Below, piece by piece: positions 1 to 8,831 of a stretch of 14,603 nucleotides of DNA (positions within the stretch are counted from its first letter, which is position 1; every line of letters begins with the position of its first letter). The stretch comes from Tannerella sp. (lineage in GTDB: Bacteria; Bacteroidota; Bacteroidia; Bacteroidales; Tannerellaceae): the NCBI GenBank assembly GCA_031275525.1, contig JAISOP010000060.1:1-14603 (forward strand). The letters run 5' to 3'. The translations under genes and the position numbers were made by a program. The notes under the pieces are model-generated. The model did no database searches, had not been told where the DNA came from, and saw only the letters and a program-made list of their open reading frames with translations.

Positions 1-129
1 GGAGAAAGGGTGAATCGCCGCATCGAATGCCTGTTCACACCGGAACCACCAAGAACCTTATGCATGTATGGCGGCATACATAATGCATGTATGGCGGCAT
101 ACATAATGCATGTATGGCGACATACATAA
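1..129 (+). CDS. Possible C-terminal end of an OmpA-like protein (partial)
   Basis: Frame 1 is open from the window edge to a TAA at 127-129 (42 codons visible). The first residues read GERVNRRIECLFTPEPP. The NRRIE motif is the usual near-terminal signature of OmpA/MotB-type peptidoglycan-binding domains (normally NRRVE/NRRIE followed by a few residues), so this may be the end of an outer-membrane-anchored protein gene lying to the left. The last ~23 codons are made from the 23-bp tandem repeat, so the true C-terminus would be repeat-derived. The evidence is one short motif, and frame 3 is also open over this stretch. It would be convergent with the operon ending at 556. Confidence 0.33.
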   Translation, partial: GERVNRRIECLFTPEPPRTLCMYGGIHNACMAAYIMHVWRHT

Positions 130-289
130 TGCATGTATGGCGACATACATAATGCATGTATGGCGACATACCTAATGCATATACGCCGACGTAGATAATG
201 CATATACGCCGACGTAGATAATGCATCTACGCCGACGTAGATAATGCATCTACGCCGACGTAGATAGTGCATCTACGCCGACGTAGATA
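60..289. repeat. Tandem array 1: ten 23-bp palindromic units
   Basis: Ten head-to-tail units of exactly 23 bp start at 60, 83, 106, 129, 152, 175, 198, 221, 244 and 267. Each unit is AATGC or its equivalent plus a 7-bp arm, a 4-bp spacer and the complementary 7-bp arm. Units 1-2 have ATGTATG-GCGG-CATACAT and units 3-4 ATGTATG-GCGA-CATACAT. Unit 5 has one right-arm mismatch (CATACCT). Units 6-7 have ATATACG-CCGA-CGTAGAT (one mismatch) and units 8-10 ATCTACG-CCGA-CGTAGAT (perfect again). Both arms therefore change while pairing is restored. The period is not a multiple of three, so the array is unlikely to be selected as coding sequence. Confidence 0.97.
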
Positions 290-378
290 ATGGCGGTCTG
301 ATACAGAGCGGTTTGAGAAAGGGGACAGCCTCTTCATCCGCAGGCCGCAGGGAGGGAATGGCGAATGGATGACAAAGG

Positions 379-402
379 GAGGCGCCAAATTCATGGCGCC
401 TC
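379..402 (-). terminator. Perfect hairpin, possible terminator of the surface-protein operon
   Basis: GAGGCGCCA (379-387), loop AATTCA, then TGGCGCCTC (394-402): a perfect 9-bp GC-rich stem. Read on the minus strand, it lies about 150 nt beyond the stop at 556 and is followed by CCCTTTG, only a weak U-run. The long A/T run (403-409) is on the wrong side for a classical minus-strand terminator. The hairpin is certain; the terminator role is inferred. Confidence 0.4.
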
Positions 403-555
403 AAAAAAAGAAGGTACAGGACGCAGGGTTGAGAACGTCGAGAATGAAGCCGGAAGAATCATTCGTTATTCATCATTTATCATGATCACCCTGTTGCTGC
501 CAACAATGGCAACGCTGTCCCGTACCTGTACCTTTTCCGCTTCGCAGCCGTTTTT

Positions 556-3500
556 TTAACGTACGGCGACTTTACGGATGTCTCCGTTGAGTTCAACCAG
601 ATAAAATCCCGCACCCAATGGGATCCGGGCGGTTTTGCCCGCCATGACCGGGAAATACCTTACCAGCGCTCCCGTCAACATATAAATCCTCGCTTCGCCG
701 CCGCCGGTGGAGGCTATGCATACGTTTCCGCCTTCAGTCCATATCCGGGTCGGTTCGATCTGTTCGTTACCCATCGGAACATCGACCCCGTTTACCTTGA
801 AGAATATTTGGATATTTTCCCGTATGGCCGGTATCCGTACACGAAATACGTTATTGCCCAGCGGCGTGACATATACTTCATCCGGCGACAGCCGGCGGTC
901 GGTCGAGGCGCTCAGCACACCGTTCACGTAGGGGCCGCTCAAGGTCACGGTAAGCACAAAATCCTTCCCGCTTCTCACGAAATGTTCTCCGGGCTGCGGA
1001 TGGGTGGACAGGTGCTCGTAAACGGGGATAGATACCTTCCGGTCAATGGTTGGATCTCCGGTTCCGCCAATCGGCAACAGGGCTTCGGTCATATCGCAGC
1101 CTTCCGGTTCCCTGAAGAGAATGACTTCCTCCAGGTTGGAAATCTGAAGCGGCGTGACCGGCAGCCAGGCGCTCTCCCAGGTGTGGCCGTGATTGAAGCT
1201 GCGCAGCAGCCCGGGCGAACCACCGCGGATATGAAGTTCCAGCAGGCCTGCATACTGGGTGGTGCGCGGATAATAGACCAGGTTACTCAAATCCGGCTTG
1301 TTCCAGAATTTGAACCGGACGGACGTATCGCTCGGCAGGGAAGGCGTCGATACGACGATGGCTCCCGAATCGCCCTCCCGGTTGTCGGGCACTCTCAGTG
1401 TCCGGTACGTGAGGCTCAGTTCCGTAACGCCTTTCGGCAGTATCAGTTTTTTCCACTGGCCGCCGTCCTTTGCCACCAAGTATTTCTCCGCCAAACCCAG
1501 GTAAGTAATGGTTACTTCCCGGTCGGAACCCGTTTCGGGAACCGTTAGCGTGAATGTCTTTTCGCAACCCTCGAACCATTCGCTCGAGGAAGACCCGGGC
1601 GGACAGCTACTGCATACGGGCGGCGTCAGCCGAACGGGCGGAGCGGCCGACTGCCTCACCTTTGCGACCGGCGGCTTCGGACAGTCCGAACCGCCCGGCG
1701 CCGGTTTGCCGAACAGTAATATTTCAAACTCATACACTTCCTCGACCGCTTTGTTGTTCCACGGAAGGGTGTGTGTATAGAAGGCCGAGTCGCCGGCGGC
1801 TGTGACCCGCGGATATACCTTTCCGCCGCCCAGCGAAGCCGGCAGCCGTATTTCGAGGGCATGAGCCTTGTCCGCATGTTGCAGGTGTTCGCCGACGATG
1901 ACCAGCGTCACTTCGCCACCCCGGAAATCCGGCGTATCCGGGATAAGTTCGATCCCGTAACCGGTATGATCGCCGGGGGTGGTGCATCCGGCGCCGGCTT
2001 TGAGCCGGGGGATTCTCACCTTGAAGGCGCCGAACTTTTCTTCCATCCGGTTCGAGAGGTTGTTCCGGATCACGCCGGGTTTCAGCCTTACCACATAGTC
2101 GCCGTTATCAAATTGATACGGAGATACCGTAGTGACCCGTACCAGATTCCCGGGTTCGACCGTAGCCGTCCACAAGGAGTCCGGGAGCGCCGACCGGTTT
2201 TTGCTGATTTCAATCAAACTGTCGATGCTTGTACTGTTGATGATATTGCCGGCAGCCAGGCCCCCGGTATCATAAATCTCGTCGGCGATACCGTTGCTTT
2301 TGGAACCATTGGTCACGAGGGTAAAGGTAAATTCCGTCTGCGAGGTAAAGAAGATGCTGTCAGCCGGCCAGTCGTAGTTGAAGTGGAACGTCGGATAAGG
2401 CGTGTTCACGTTGAACATCACACTGGCTACGGCCGAGGGAGCCGATGTTTTTGCCCCGTTCCGGTCGCTCGCAATATGGGTTTTGGCATACATCTGGATG
2501 TTGCGGCCGTTGGTCAGCGGAGGAACAGCCGGCGTGAGGGTAAAGGTCCACGTATCGGAAGGCGCCGTGCCGGAAGGGGTCATGCCCGATACCGTACCCG
2601 TGGCGGCAACCACCTGGATGTCTGCATTGGTAAGCCCCGATACGGGACGGTCAAATTTCATTTGCACGCTGAAGGGTGCGGCATTGGTCTCGCTGACGGA
2701 GGGTGTCAGTACCGGCGGCGGCATCAGCAATTCCACTACGCGGGTTACAAAGGAAACCTGCTTAATCAGCTCCGGCGGTACGTTTTCCGCATCAAAGCGC
2801 AGGTATCCCGTATATTCGCCCACCGGCTTGCCCGGCATCAATACGGCCTTCATCGAGAAGGTCGCCCCGGCGGGAAGGTAGGAGCCGCTCGTATCGCTTT
2901 GCAGGGCGCTGCTCAGCGCCGCCCGGATAGCTGCATTCAGCGAACCGCCGTTCACATCCGTATAGTCATCCGCCATCAGTTGAATAGACGGGCGGTAGAG
3001 TTTCTGGTTTCCCGCGTTCCTGAACGTCAGCATCACCGCTTTGGTCAAGGCTTCCGCAGGCGTATAGCCTAACTTCAACGCGCTGGTGTCGCCCGGCAAC
3101 GAGGTGGTGTATTCCTTTACTTCCACGACGGGGAGAAACGTCGGCGCATGAAGTTCCACCTGAAGTCCCGACACAATGGTAGCCGTTTGCGCCACATACT
3201 CAAAGCCCCGGTCGTTTTTGGCGTCCGTAAAGAAGGTGACCGGGAGGGAGAGCGTCGCATACTGTTGCAGGATATACTGTCCGCTTTCGCCGCTGTTGCC
3301 GGGGAAAAGCGCCGCGTCCGGATACACCCTGGTGTTACCCAGGAAGAGCCGGCGGGGGTCGAGTTCCGGGGCCAGGCTGGTCACGGCCGCATTCACTGCC
3401 GCGTTGTCGTGTAAATCCAGGTACATGGTCGTGTTCCGCCGTTTACCCGTACTCGCGTCCGGTTCCGTATAAACGGTAAACTTGGTCGTGGTCGTATCAC

Positions 3501-4536
3501 CGATATAAACGACCGTATTCATCGCGCCTAACTGGGCCAAGCTGGCGTTATAGCTTGCCGCGGAGATTTCCGCAGGAGGGAGCACCAGGATGGTTCCCAC
3601 ACTCCCGGAGGCGCCGCAGCCTCCGCCGATGCCGGCGCCGTGGTCTCCGCCCCAGGATTCCACGTGCCCGCCGTAAATCAAGACGGTAAAATAAGCCTGG
3701 CTGGCGTTATTGTTTGTCCATCCGCCGCCGATACCCGCGCCGTGTGACCCGGCAATACCGATGACCGTGCCGCTCCGGATGACTACGTTGCCGCCGCTGC
3801 CGCCGAAATTGCCGGCGCCGATGCCGGCGGCGCTGCCGTTACCGGGCAATTCCTCGACGCCGGTGGCGGGGTTGCTCTTCGGCCCGTAACCCATGAAGGG
3901 GTCTTTGACCACATCGTAAGGCCCTTTCGGGTTGGCCGGATTGGAATTGCCGTAATAGTCGCGCGAGTCCGTGCTCCGGGCTGTCAGTTTGCCCGGCCCT
4001 TCGATATAGACGGTCGAACCTTTCCAGACTTCCAGGCCGGCCCGGCGACCGTCGACATTGCTGCCGGACCGGACGCCCCTGCAACTGTAGAGGTAGTTTT
4101 CCCCTTCCAGCTTCACCGTTACTACCGAACTCCACGGCTGGGTGTCGCTCACATCGGTTGTGCCCTTGTCTGCACTCGGATTCCCCTGGATTAAAAAGGC
4201 GCAGGCGTCCATACCCGTAGTTTGGAGACCGACATTTTCCAGGATCACCGTAACCTTTTTCAACCCGCTGGCCACTTCGATGCCATGCGTATTCCCCGCA
4301 TCGGCCATCGAGGCCGGCGTGCCGTCGAAGCCGCCCTTGATTCGATAGGTGCCGTCGGCCATGATGATTAACGGGAACGAGGTCGAGCCGCTCAGCGACG
4401 TCGTACTTCCCGGGGTTAAGATGGTGGCCGCCTTTCCTTCCGGAAGGAACAGGCACAGCATGGCGGCCCATATACCGATACTCGCCATCCTCCTGCACCC
4501 TTTCCGGCTAAATAGTTGTGTGGTTGATTTCATCAT
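556..4536 (-). CDS. Large secreted surface protein with glycine-rich beta-helix-like N-terminus, Ig-like domain and C-terminal sorting domain
   Basis: A 1326-residue protein with no obvious enzyme motif. Residues 1-37 are a Sec signal peptide (basic RKGCRR, hydrophobic core, cleavage near GKA-A). Residues ~38-320 are beta-rich with three (A/G)AGIG(A/G)G loops at 237-243, 266-272 and 300-306, like the glycine-loop beta-helix regions of bacterial surface and carbohydrate-binding proteins. Residues ~608-710 resemble a bacterial Ig-like domain (Big_12 type; FDRPVSGLTNADI). 713-842 is a module shared with the upstream gene, and 848-985 is a Cys/Pro-rich stretch found only here (C851, C952, C975, C978). 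986-1249 is the shared C-terminal module (WFEGC at 987-991, REPEGC ending at C1147). 1262-1326 resembles a type IX (Por) sorting domain ending in KVAVR. The start ATGATG is preceded by AAAGAAAGAA and lies 16 nt after the upstream stop, indicating one operon. Likely role: an outer-surface or secreted binding/adhesive protein (inferred). Confidence 0.9.
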   Translation of the reverse strand: MMKSTTQLFSRKGCRRMASIGIWAAMLCLFLPEGKAATILTPGSTTSLSGSTSFPLIIMADGTYRIKGGFDGTPASMADAGNTHGIEVASGLKKVTVILENVGLQTTGMDACAFLIQGNPSADKGTTDVSDTQPWSSVVTVKLEGENYLYSCRGVRSGSNVDGRRAGLEVWKGSTVYIEGPGKLTARSTDSRDYYGNSNPANPKGPYDVVKDPFMGYGPKSNPATGVEELPGNGSAAGIGAGNFGGSGGNVVIRSGTVIGIAGSHGAGIGGGWTNNNASQAYFTVLIYGGHVESWGGDHGAGIGGGCGASGSVGTILVLPPAEISAASYNASLAQLGAMNTVVYIGDTTTTKFTVYTEPDASTGKRRNTTMYLDLHDNAAVNAAVTSLAPELDPRRLFLGNTRVYPDAALFPGNSGESGQYILQQYATLSLPVTFFTDAKNDRGFEYVAQTATIVSGLQVELHAPTFLPVVEVKEYTTSLPGDTSALKLGYTPAEALTKAVMLTFRNAGNQKLYRPSIQLMADDYTDVNGGSLNAAIRAALSSALQSDTSGSYLPAGATFSMKAVLMPGKPVGEYTGYLRFDAENVPPELIKQVSFVTRVVELLMPPPVLTPSVSETNAAPFSVQMKFDRPVSGLTNADIQVVAATGTVSGMTPSGTAPSDTWTFTLTPAVPPLTNGRNIQMYAKTHIASDRNGAKTSAPSAVASVMFNVNTPYPTFHFNYDWPADSIFFTSQTEFTFTLVTNGSKSNGIADEIYDTGGLAAGNIINSTSIDSLIEISKNRSALPDSLWTATVEPGNLVRVTTVSPYQFDNGDYVVRLKPGVIRNNLSNRMEEKFGAFKVRIPRLKAGAGCTTPGDHTGYGIELIPDTPDFRGGEVTLVIVGEHLQHADKAHALEIRLPASLGGGKVYPRVTAAGDSAFYTHTLPWNNKAVEEVYEFEILLFGKPAPGGSDCPKPPVAKVRQSAAPPVRLTPPVCSSCPPGSSSSEWFEGCEKTFTLTVPETGSDREVTITYLGLAEKYLVAKDGGQWKKLILPKGVTELSLTYRTLRVPDNREGDSGAIVVSTPSLPSDTSVRFKFWNKPDLSNLVYYPRTTQYAGLLELHIRGGSPGLLRSFNHGHTWESAWLPVTPLQISNLEEVILFREPEGCDMTEALLPIGGTGDPTIDRKVSIPVYEHLSTHPQPGEHFVRSGKDFVLTVTLSGPYVNGVLSASTDRRLSPDEVYVTPLGNNVFRVRIPAIRENIQIFFKVNGVDVPMGNEQIEPTRIWTEGGNVCIASTGGGEARIYMLTGALVRYFPVMAGKTARIPLGAGFYLVELNGDIRKVAVR

Positions 4537-4552
4537 TTCTTTCTTTTATGGT

Positions 4553-7500
4553 TTAAAATAATCCGTTCACCTTGAAGACGCCGCCGCGATCCAGCCGGAC
4601 GACATGCACCCCCGGAGGCAGGGAGGTCTGAACGGTTTTCCCTGCCCTCAGGGGAAGGCTTTTCAGCAGCATCCCCGACAGGGTGTATATCTTCGCTTCG
4701 TCGTCGCGCAGGGAAGCGATGTACAGTTGTCCGCCCGAAGCCCAGACGCGCGTGGCCTCCAGGTCGGCGTTCCCGGTAATGGGGGCGGCCTGCAAGGTGA
4801 CGTGTATCGGTTGGCGCACGGCGCGCAGGCGCACCTCGTAGCTGCCGTCGTCCAGGCGTTCGACCACCGTGCCGATGGAATCGGGCACAGGCCGGTCGGT
4901 GCTTACCGACGGTTTCATGCCGGCATACGGCCCGGTGAGTTTTACGTGGAAGACAAAGTCCGCCCCGCTGAAGACCTGGTGGACGCCGGCTGCCGGCCGG
5001 GTTTCGATGTGCGCCGCCTCAGGCAGCGTCACCGGCCTGAGAATGGTGGTGCTGATACCCGTTTCCAGTTGGATGGCAATCGTCTCGCAGCCGTCCGGCT
5101 CGCGGAACAGGATCTGCCGCCCGGCGTTCGAGAGTTCGAGCGCGGAAGCCGGCGAGTGGGCATTGACCCAGTGTGCGCCGTCGTCGAAACTGCGCTGCAA
5201 ATGGGGCGAGCCGCCTCTCAAGAGTTCAAAATAACCGGCATACCGGGTGGTGGGGAGGATATAAACGATGTCGTCCGCCGTCGGACGGTTGTATAAGCGG
5301 AACCAGTAGGTGGCGGTCGGCAAACCGTCCGGTGTGACGACAATGCCCACCGAGTCGCCGGCCCTTTCAGCCGGCACGGCGAGGGTGGCAAACGAGAAAG
5401 TTGCCTCCGTCTGTCCGGCCGGCAGCCTCATTTGCGTAGGCAGGCTGCCGCCATCCGGCGCAACGAGGTAGTCTGACAGCCCCACGTATGAGAGACTAAT
5501 CCGGCGGTCGGAGGTGGAGGCCGGATAGGTCAGGCTGAAAGACTGCCGGCAACCCTCGTACCAGTCTTTCGACACTTGTACCGAGAAGTGAAGCGTTCTT
5601 TGCACCGCCCGTTTACCGAGGTTATTGGTCAGCCGGTTGCCCCGGACAAGGACCGTATAGTCGCCCTGTCCGAAGGAGCCGGAAACCGTTGCGCGGTTGC
5701 CGCGGAGTTCGAGCGTCCATCCGGTATAAAGCGCCCCGTTGCGGCGGATTTCGAGCAGGCCGGCGAGATTGGCTGCGGTGGCGGCGGCGCCGTCCACGAA
5801 GAAAAGGCCGGCGCCCGTCCCCGAGCCATAGGGAAGGATGTCGAAGATAAATTCGTTCACACTGGAGAGGAATACGCTGCCGTCCGCCGGGCCGAACCGG
5901 ATGACCGGCACATCGGTACGATAGGTGATCCGCGTCGTATCGGAATTTTTATAGGTAGCAGCGCCATGCTCGTCCTTCGCAGCGCCCTGTTGCACGAAGA
6001 TTTCCATCACCGTGCCGTCCGGGGCGCCGGGGTCGGGCGTCACGTAAAACGTCCAGGTGGTAGCACGCGGGGGCGTTCCCGAAGGATTGGACATGGCCGG
6101 GGCGGAAACGGTTCCGTGGTTCACCACCACGTGGGCCGCAGTCAGTCCCGATACCGGCACGTCGAACGTGGCTGTCATGCCGAAGGGATCGTTTCCGGCC
6201 ACCGTGATGGCCGGCGTCAGCGTCAGCGCCGGAGGCTTCAGCGTATAGGCGACAGGTAATATATAGGTAGCGGTATCGTCCGGCGAGGTTCCATTCCTGG
6301 CCGTCACGGTGAAGGTCGTATAGGTACCGGCAGCCGGGAGCAAGGGCGTCCCGCTGATCGTCCCGGCGGTCACATCAAAGCTCAGGCCGGCCGGTAAGGG
6401 GACGTTGATGTCGAAGGTCGGCGCCGGCGTTCCCGTAGCCTCTATCTTGAAGGAGTAGGGAAGGTTGACGTATGCCAGGGGAAGCGTATCGGCCGGGGTC
6501 GTGATTTTCGGCGCCACAGCCGGGCCGGTGGAACGAATGGTCATCGACCAGGTTTTTGCATCCACGCCAAGCGCATTGGCGGCCTGTATCGTAAAGCCGG
6601 CGTATTCGGCTTTCAGCGGCGTTCCCTGGATGGTTCCGGTTGCCGCATCCAGCGTCAAGCCTTCCGGTAATTTACCGGAGATGATGGAAAGCGTCGGCGC
6701 CGGAGTCCCCGTCACCGTAAGGGAAACAGGTGTAATGGAGGTTCCGAGTATCCCGTCGGGCAGCGCTCCGGCCGGTGGGGCGGTAATAGAGGGGGCGGCC
6801 GGCGAATGGACCGTCACCGTATAGGATTTCGCGTTGCTTCCGCCTCCGTTGACCGCTTTGACCTCAAAGGTGAAGGTGCCCGTCGAGGCAGGCGTCCCGT
6901 GTAGCCGTCCGTTGGCTTCCAGCGCCAGGCCCGGAGGCAGGCTGCCGCTGGCGATGGACAGGGCGGGCGCCGGCGTACCGGAGATAGCCAGGAGGGTATC
7001 GTAGGCCACCCCTACGAAGCCGTCCGGCAAAGAGGGGGTGGCAATCTGGGGCGCCGTAGCCGGGCCTATACCCAGGTGAATGACAACCGGGCGGCTCGCC
7101 AGGTCAGGCGTCTGCGTCCCGGCAGACGGCGCTTCGCAGAAGAGTTTCAGTACATACGCGCCGTTGGCCAGGCCGGACGGGACCGGAAGATTCACCGTCC
7201 CGGAGGCGGCCGTCGCTTCCACTAATTTTGAATAATAGAGGGTGTTCCCGCCCTGCTGCTCGAGCACGCAGGAGAGATACCGTCCCGCGCCCGTGCTCAG
7301 CCCCGAATAGTTCAGCGGCAACGTACTCCCTGCCGTTGTATTCTTATAACTTCCCTGGTCGGACGAAGCGAGCGTCAGCCCGCCACCCGCCAGCGTCAGC
7401 TTCAGCGTGCCGGAGACGGACGAAGTAACCGCGGTCAGGGCTGCGCCCGGCGAAAAGGCCGGTTTGTTCGCATCCGAAAACAGGACGACCGCCTCTTTCG

Positions 7501-8326
7501 ACAAATGCAGCGCCGGACGGATGCGCCCCGGCAGGCCGTTGCTCAAGCCGCTAAAGGTATTGACCGCGCCGCTCGCCTCCACATACGCCGCATATCCGGC
7601 AAAAGGGCCGGCGCTGTGGGTGCGCAGCAGCCAACTGTCCGCGACGTTCCACGGGTCGGCCGTGTTTTCGTAGGACGCGGCATAATCCGTATTGAACGCC
7701 TGGCGGCCGGCTGCGCCGGCAAAGAACGCGCTGTCTTCTGCCGCCGGCAGGAAGACATAATCCTGCGTGGTGATGCCGTCGGGGTCTTTCCCGAATCCCA
7801 CCGTCGGATTGGCCACGGACGAGTGTACGACCGCATTTCGTTCATCGGCAGAAAAATAATCGGTTTGCGTCGGCGTCGAGGTCGAACCGTTGAAGAAATC
7901 GGTTCCCAGCCAGGCCCTCAAGGTCGAACCGCTCCAGGTCACCGAAGCGGCGGAGCTGTGATAGGGCCGGCAATCCAGTATGGGATCGGCAACGAGTAGC
8001 AGGCCCTGGGCATTTTCGGCCAGCACCCGCCAGGTCACCGCCTCCAGCGCAAAGTAGGATTGGTGGGGCTGAGGCGGATTCTGTCCGTCCCGGTGCCGGT
8101 GGTCCGGCTTCAGGACATAGGGGGCTGTGGGCTGGGGGATATAAAACTTTCCCTGTGTACACCCTAAAAAAGTCTGGGGATACTGCCCGAAGAAGACTTT
8201 GTTGCCTACCGCCTGCCGCGCATTTCCGGCATAAGGTTGCGCGGTCACCGGCTGCCATGCGATTCCCATCCAAACAGCCAGCACCGCGCAACACACCGGG
8301 AGTCTTTCCGCGAAGATCGTTTTCAT
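4553..8326 (-). CDS. Large secreted surface protein: DUF6273, three putative-Ig repeats, Ig-like domain, C-terminal sorting domain
   Basis: 1257 residues from the chosen ATG at 8326. This start gives a textbook signal peptide (MKTIFAERLP, hydrophobic core, cleavage PVTA-Q at 29/30) and has GGGAGAAGAGAG just upstream. An in-frame ATG at 8374 would add 16 residues. Residues ~37-276 match the DUF6273 pattern (VGNKVFFGQYPQ, TWRVL, LRAWLGTDFF, DYVFLP, DSWLLR, RIRPALHL). Three He_PIG-type Ig repeats follow at ~425-506, 511-597 and 605-692 (each with SGTPAP or TGTPAP, LP.GL and GTP). ~699-803 is a Big_12-like Ig domain. 806-917 and 921-1180 are the modules shared with the downstream paralogue (Cys926, Cys1080 conserved). 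1191-1257 is sorting-domain-like (IYTLSG, PPGVHVVRL) but ends in the unusual FKVNGLF. No catalytic motif is seen; surface binding is an inference. It is first in the two-gene operon. Confidence 0.9.
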   Translation of the reverse strand: MKTIFAERLPVCCAVLAVWMGIAWQPVTAQPYAGNARQAVGNKVFFGQYPQTFLGCTQGKFYIPQPTAPYVLKPDHRHRDGQNPPQPHQSYFALEAVTWRVLAENAQGLLLVADPILDCRPYHSSAASVTWSGSTLRAWLGTDFFNGSTSTPTQTDYFSADERNAVVHSSVANPTVGFGKDPDGITTQDYVFLPAAEDSAFFAGAAGRQAFNTDYAASYENTADPWNVADSWLLRTHSAGPFAGYAAYVEASGAVNTFSGLSNGLPGRIRPALHLSKEAVVLFSDANKPAFSPGAALTAVTSSVSGTLKLTLAGGGLTLASSDQGSYKNTTAGSTLPLNYSGLSTGAGRYLSCVLEQQGGNTLYYSKLVEATAASGTVNLPVPSGLANGAYVLKLFCEAPSAGTQTPDLASRPVVIHLGIGPATAPQIATPSLPDGFVGVAYDTLLAISGTPAPALSIASGSLPPGLALEANGRLHGTPASTGTFTFEVKAVNGGGSNAKSYTVTVHSPAAPSITAPPAGALPDGILGTSITPVSLTVTGTPAPTLSIISGKLPEGLTLDAATGTIQGTPLKAEYAGFTIQAANALGVDAKTWSMTIRSTGPAVAPKITTPADTLPLAYVNLPYSFKIEATGTPAPTFDINVPLPAGLSFDVTAGTISGTPLLPAAGTYTTFTVTARNGTSPDDTATYILPVAYTLKPPALTLTPAITVAGNDPFGMTATFDVPVSGLTAAHVVVNHGTVSAPAMSNPSGTPPRATTWTFYVTPDPGAPDGTVMEIFVQQGAAKDEHGAATYKNSDTTRITYRTDVPVIRFGPADGSVFLSSVNEFIFDILPYGSGTGAGLFFVDGAAATAANLAGLLEIRRNGALYTGWTLELRGNRATVSGSFGQGDYTVLVRGNRLTNNLGKRAVQRTLHFSVQVSKDWYEGCRQSFSLTYPASTSDRRISLSYVGLSDYLVAPDGGSLPTQMRLPAGQTEATFSFATLAVPAERAGDSVGIVVTPDGLPTATYWFRLYNRPTADDIVYILPTTRYAGYFELLRGGSPHLQRSFDDGAHWVNAHSPASALELSNAGRQILFREPDGCETIAIQLETGISTTILRPVTLPEAAHIETRPAAGVHQVFSGADFVFHVKLTGPYAGMKPSVSTDRPVPDSIGTVVERLDDGSYEVRLRAVRQPIHVTLQAAPITGNADLEATRVWASGGQLYIASLRDDEAKIYTLSGMLLKSLPLRAGKTVQTSLPPGVHVVRLDRGGVFKVNGLF

Positions 8327-8471
8327 AGCTCTCTTCTCCCGGTGGTGGTTCCATATAGTAAAAAGTTGTTTCATAATGTATGTATATTATCTTATTATCG
8401 CCTCTAAGTTCCGGAATCCACAACTGTTTCGGCCTCTCCAGACCCTGTTTCTTCCGACCCCTAAGACGCGG

Positions 8472-8479
8472 CAAATATA
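8472..8479 (-). promoter_or_regulatory. -7 box (TATATTTG) for the surface-protein operon
   Basis: The minus strand reads TATATTTG, an exact match to the Bacteroides-type -7 consensus TAnnTTTG. Transcription would start near 8463, giving a leader of ~137 nt to the chosen ATG (about 90 nt to the alternative ATG at 8374). I see no clear TTTG -33 box at the expected 19-21 bp upstream; the nearest candidate (TTGG) is several bases too far. The stretch is otherwise non-coding. Confidence 0.5.
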
Positions 8480-8619
8480 ACGCATCCCTCTTTTCCGGAG
8501 TTTGTCCAATCTTGCTATCTTTTTTTCCCACAAAGAAATAAAGAACACAAAGGGGGAGGAATGGGACATTGGGGGAATTCCTGTCTCGCGGGCAATCCGG
8601 GTTTCCGGAAGCCGGGAAG

Positions 8620-8691
8620 GTCCGCGAATGCTGAAATGAAGGATGCGTGTACAGGAGGATTTATTCACACTTATTTGCGTAATTCGCAGAC
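8620..8691. repeat. Dispersed palindromic repeat, copy 1
   Basis: GTCCGCGAAT at 8620-8629 is mirrored by ATTCGCAGAC at 8682-8691 (9 of 10 complementary). Between them, 8646-8666 is a 21-bp exact match to 9364-9384 in copy 2. The right half read in reverse (GTCTGCGAATTACGCAAAT) matches copy 3 at 12188-12206 with two differences. The arrangement of inverted ends around a conserved core resembles a REP/MITE-like intergenic element. Confidence 0.8.
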
Positions 8692-8831
8692 TCATCTTGG
8701 CGCCCGGAAAGAAGTGGTTTGCGATACTGGTACAATCCCCTTTGCAGAGAGCGGAAACCCGGCGTGCCGGCTGACCGCGCATGTGACCCGGGTTAGGGAA
8801 CAGGAGGCTGTCTATTTGTTTTTGTCCTCAC

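Noticed and set aside
60..289. CRISPR array
   Set aside because: Units are contiguous 23-mers with no unique spacers, and no cas genes are present; the same holds for 8832-9153.
466..555. 29 in-frame sense codons after the TAA of the downstream surface-protein gene, suggesting read-through
   Set aside because: The protein already ends at the expected point of a sorting domain (KVAVR), and the extension is short with no motif.
1771..3072. 433-codon plus-strand open frame inside the downstream surface-protein gene
   Set aside because: It is Arg/Gly-rich with no motif and lies wholly opposite a well-supported secreted protein.
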